Shown here: piece by piece, positions 60,463 through 64,000 of the stretch
Layout: every line of letters starts with the position of its first letter
Position numbering within the stretch: position 1 is the first letter of the stretch
Source of the DNA: Cryptomeria japonica
Taxonomy: Eukaryota; Streptophyta; Pinopsida; Cupressales; Cupressaceae
Direction: 5' to 3'
NCBI RefSeq assembly: GCF_030272615.1
Contig: NC_081409.1
Location: forward strand, 615,396,755 to 615,460,754
DNA: 64,000 bases
Position numbers and translations under genes: made by a program
Notes under the pieces: generated by a model
Database searches by the model: none
What the model saw: the letters and a program-made list of their open reading frames with translations, nothing else
What the model was told of the DNA's origin: nothing

Positions 60463-62230
60463 TCACCTAGAAATTTGAGGGGTAGAGCTCGAGGTCGGCA
60501 TATCATCAATGATAACCATATCTTTATTTTGTTGTTTCCTCTCCAAACAATCCACCACGGCATTCATACTTTGAGATGAGATCCTCAAGACCTCAAGATT
60601 GTGATTCATAAAATTCTTCAAAGCCTTCTTAGTTTTAGCAACCCGGTTGATGATGGTATCATTGTCAACCTTAGCCTTATCTTTGACAATTCTGATCACA
60701 TCCTCCAGATGTTTCAAATCACCTTTTATAAGTTCTTTCTTTGACCAGTCCTGCATCTCAACTTCATCCTCAGCTTTGCTGGTTTCGATCTCTGCACTCT
60801 TTTTCCCATAATTAGCATCCTTAATCAAATTATGAATCTTATCCTCTAGATCTCTTTGTTTACTCTGAATACTGGTTATATTTTCAACAACCCATTTCTG
60901 AAAATTGAAAGATTCCAGAGTATAGTTTCGGGCTACATTCAAAATGGAATCCGTCATATCCCTTCCCTGCTCAAAGCTCACAAATTTAGGGTTATCTTCC
61001 TCCATGGAATTCTGGACAACGTTCCTACTATTTGAGACCATAGGGTTAGAATTAGGCTTTTTAGCATAAACATCTATTTTCCCCTCCTCTTCTCCAACAT
61101 TCTTACTCTCTGCTTCATTATCAGCCTCCTTCCCCTGTTCCTCCTCCATTCCAGCTTCCATATATGTGTCCACTTTATCAGTATCAACCTTCCCTTTTTA
61201 TGGATAGGAGCATTTGACAAATCATCATCAGACTCAGAATCATTGTGACTATCTGAGATATGAGCATTTGTCACCAAATGATCATCCTGGCTAACTCTAG
61301 TTTTTTTCTTCGGGTGTTCATAAATGAGCAGAATAAGCCCCTGATGAGCTATGGGATAAGATTTCAGTTTTTTGGCATCGTCTGCCAAGCTCTCATTCAG
61401 GGAGGAAGCTAAGTAAAATGGCAAAGAAATCTTAACCCCATGATGGAAATGGTTAAGAATAGAAAAGTGATAATTATAAACTTTTGTAAATCTTCCATCA
61501 ACAGTCAGGAATTCCATCAAAACCCTAAGCATCTTCTGCTAGAAGGACTTTACCTGATGAGGGAGGTAGTAAGAGACATTGTCTTTCTTGGCAAGATGAG
61601 CCTTCTCATCATCAGTTTTCAGGAATTTTTTAATGGCTTCAATAGAAAACTTTCGATCTCTGTAGAACTTGGTGCCCTCCTTCTGTAGTCTCGTCACTTT
61701 CGCAACCAAATCCTCATCAATCTTCCAAGTCTCCCCAAAAAAGGTAACTTTGTTGTTATTCCAGCCTTTAGCAAATCCTTGAGACACCAATTTTTTGCTT
61801 CCATGCAACTTTTCCATGTAATCTGTAAAACCATGTCTATGGAAACTCCTCCACACTTTCCACTCACTTTTCCAGTTCTCACAACCAGAGGGCTCATTCT
61901 AGTTTAGGTTACCTCCCATGTTGAAATGTAGGTTGAAGTCTTCAACAGTATAACTCACAATCTCCAAACCCAGACTTAAGCATAGGCTCTTGAGCTTAAT
62001 ACAGGGTTCACAAAATAGAGTGCCTTCCTTGAATTTAAAAAGGTAAATAATAATGGTCACAAAGATCCAACACTTATTATGATAAGTCCCATCACACCAG
62101 TGATCATAATAACTATGCCTAAAAAAATCATTAACTGACACTTCACATAACCCCAATCTTTGTTTTTGATATCCGGACCCAAGGAGGTAATTATGATTTT
62201 AACTTGAACCATTATCACGATCAAATGATA
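60463..62230 (-). pseudogene. LINE ORF3 downstream of RNase H, about 565 codons, unknown function
   Basis: A long reading lies downstream of the RNase H stop. VSVNDFFRHSYYDHWCDGTY comes near the start (62140). Then comes a globular part, WKVWRSFHRHGFTDYMEKLH, FAKGWNNNKVTFFGETWKID and FLTVDGRFTKVYNYHFSILN (61890-61400). An acidic/polar stretch follows (SDSHNDSESDDDLSN). A 236-codon C-terminal part (61173-60463) is predicted coiled coil (SIQSKQRDLEDKIHNLIKDA). Two stops (61899 and 61539) and one frameshift at an A/G-run near 61190 are the main breaks. HWCDG also occurs in ORF3 of the LINE at 43248. No family recognised; a structural or nucleic-acid-binding role is only a guess. Confidence 0.6.
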
Positions 62231-62790
62231 ATTGCTCCTGAACATTCTTTTTACATTGGGCTTCTCCAATATAATTACCGTCCTCCTCTAAATAGACCCC
62301 TTCATTAGCTAAAAGGTTCACAACCTTATTACCTTCCCTTAGAGTGTGGGATATGAGAATACTATCATAATCATTTAAAAGCTTTTTGGCACTTTCAATA
62401 ATATTGAATATATTCCAAGAGGAGGAGCTAGTACTTTTAAGAGCCTGAATGATATTGAGGGAATCCCCTTCCAACCATATTTTTTAAAAATTTGAAGCCC
62501 TAAGCAAGTTGGAGACTTTTCAACATGGCCTAAGCTTCAACAACATGATTATTTTGAACTCCAAAGGGAGAAGCAACAATGGCAATGCAGACACCTTGAG
62601 AATTTATGTTGACTCCTCCTCCTCCTGACTTCCCAGGGTTGCCTTTAGCAACCCCATCAAAATTCACCTTGACCCAGTCATAATCAGGAAATCTCCAAAC
62701 AACATTTTCTCTCCTAGTCTTATTGTCAGATTTGCAAACCTTGTGAATCAAATTCCATTCAGTAAGGATACCTTTCTCAATATCACTCAT
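62199..62790 (-). pseudogene. LINE ORF2 RNase H domain
   Basis: Shows VKVNFDGVAKGNPGKSGGG, then stops (after VVEA) and a frameshift, then MEGDSLNIIQAL and REGNKVVNLLANEG. First and third acids are present; the last, normally D in NKVAD-LA, is Asn. In frame with zf-RVT upstream until about 62530. Confidence 0.85.
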
Positions 62791-63048
62791 GTCAGCAAAA
62801 AGCCATTACTTGTTGTTTCTGTGAGGAATATTAATGTTTTCTCTTATAGCCCTGCAATTTTTTTCAAAAACCACCTGGGACATGCACTTAGCTTCTCTAA
62901 AGATTATGTTATTTCTCTCCTTCTAGATATACCAACAGGTCATGGGAAGAATCAAGGACCAGAGATTCTTGATTAGAGGAAATTTAGTGGGAAAGATCCA
63001 TTTCCAGATAACTTCCTTGAGACTATTTTGCATGACCCAATCAACTTT

Positions 63049-63987
63049 CTATTTCACACAAAATTTACTACAGATTTCCCAAGAGAAGGAGCAATGGATA
63101 AACAAGTGATCCATTGATTCTTGCTCTTTCTGACATAGCTCACACCTGTTAGGAAACATGAAACCTCTACGGGCCAAATTATCAATAGTAAGAATCCTAT
63201 TTTGAGTAGCAAGCAAAAAAAACATGTTAATTTTAGGAATAAGAACTCTATTCCAAATTTTAGCCCATATTGGGTTGTTGATCTGAGTAAAAGTGTTTTT
63301 ATAGGCTGAGGCAACAGTGAAGTTACCCCTAGGATTACTCTTCCAAAGAAACACATCATCAAAATCTTTATTAATAGAAAAGGATAGCAAATTCTGCTGA
63401 AGCAGCAAAAACCCAACATAAATAGCATCCAGCCTTACCCATTTGTTCTCCTTGCAGTAGTTACAAACCATATACCCAAACCTTCTTTTACATTCATCAA
63501 TGAATTGACTGCAATCTTTATTAAAGAGAGGTTCATCTTTAATCCAAGCATCCTCCCATAATCTAATTTTGTCACCTTTGCCAAGGACCCATCCAGCTCC
63601 AGCTTTGGCAACTTTTGTGGATTTGATAATACTATTCCATATGAAAGACCTAGTAGGGATGTCTTCAGAGTATAGAAGAGAATGGAGAGGTTGGTCATGA
63701 ATATATTTGTGAAACCACACCCGATTCCAATCTTTCTTAATGCCATAAGCCCTCCATATCTATTTAGCAAGCAGAGCTTTATTAAAAGTTTTGAGAGCTT
63801 TAGTACCTAAACCTCCCTTGCTCTTAGGCTTACACACTTTGTCCCAGGAAACCCTCTCTAAAGCTTTAGAAAACTTACCTGGAATACCAAATAGACTGAG
63901 AGCATAGACAAGGAGATTCTGAAGAGTAGCTTGAAGGAGCTGCAACTTTCCTGCTTGAGATAACATGGAACCTTTCCATCCAGCCAT
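63049..63987 (-). pseudogene. LINE ORF2: RT C-terminus and zf-RVT
   Basis: 63987-63760 reads MAGWKGSMLSQAGKLQLLQA and LPVYALS-type RT thumb sequence with KPKSKGGLG. One stop (at 63760) separates it from a 223-codon frame with WVLGKGDKIRLWEDAWI and the zf-RVT cysteines (RCELCQKEQESMDHLFIHC). The catalytic RT core lies beyond the window end. Confidence 0.9.
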
Positions 63988-64000
63988 ATTTTTGTTGAGT

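Larger units (their letters stand above)
60126..64000 (-). mobile_element. LINE (3' part), running off the window
   Basis: Minus strand: RT C-terminus, zf-RVT, RNase H, a long ORF3, then a T-rich 3' UTR ending CCTTAATCAAAAA at 60126. It is inserted into the Copia-type gag. The 5' part and the second TSD copy lie beyond 64000. RT, zf-RVT and the start of RNase H are in one frame with few stops, so this copy is relatively well preserved. Confidence 0.9.

Noticed and set aside
1-64000. CRISPR arrays, operons, phage or bacterial genes
   Set aside because: No regular repeat-spacer array or prokaryotic gene organisation; all evidence points to plant nuclear repeats.

Overview
This window is repeat-dominated nuclear DNA from a large-genome seed plant. 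A gymnosperm, probably a conifer, is the best guess: it has long AT-rich Gypsy/Copia LTRs, plant-type LINEs with a C-terminal RNase H, gag-only LTR elements and no gene-dense segment. That lineage call is inference from element style, not from a marker gene. I found no intact host gene, rRNA, tRNA or CRISPR array. Almost every long open frame belongs to a decayed retrotransposon.

Layout. 1-2452: broken minus-strand ORF of a retroelement-like protein. 2829-3832: array of GGATAAG/CTTATCC modules in both orientations. 3830-5268: plus-strand LTR-like copy. 5269-5642: short palindromic repeats. 5643-21411: nested stack. Gag-pro-only LTR element A (minus) is split by a Copia-type solo LTR (about 10357-19102), which is itself split by a complete gag-pro-only element B (11133-18685, TSD AAGAG). 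A 5'-truncated LINE tail (19218-19413) lies in A's gag. 21638-24349: more LTR remnants and a 49-bp x3 repeat. 24361-26032: 5'-truncated LINE with a 14-bp TSD, RNase H and an extra ORF. 26047-33300: AT-rich DNA with little recognisable content. 34881-35801: interrupted Asn/Gly-rich ORF of unknown origin.

36690-50130: one dead Gypsy integrase gene (minus) can be followed through four later insertions: a 4.2-kb solo LTR (37214-41449), a Copia-type solo LTR (41536-43066), a full-length LINE (43248-49821, 14-bp TSD) and a SINE-like element (49919-50082). 50472-58000: RNase H and gag remnants of Gypsy elements (minus), an LTR-like copy, and a Gypsy LTR (53218-55316) with a solo LTR of its own family nested inside (53763-54686, TSD TAGTC), followed by a PBS and a leader rich in AACGTCTGYGC-like words. 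58250-60110: Copia-type 5' LTR, PBS and a gag with a coiled coil and three CCHC knuckles. It is cut by a minus-strand LINE (60126 to beyond 64000).

Biologically, the elements act on one another: LINEs and LTR elements insert into older LTR elements, and the gag-only elements A and B must depend on enzymes from elsewhere. The least ordinary observation is that all three sizeable LINEs carry an additional ORF downstream of RNase H. In two of them this ORF shares an HWCDG motif. Coordinates of unpaired LTRs are approximate; those with TSDs are exact to within a few bases.
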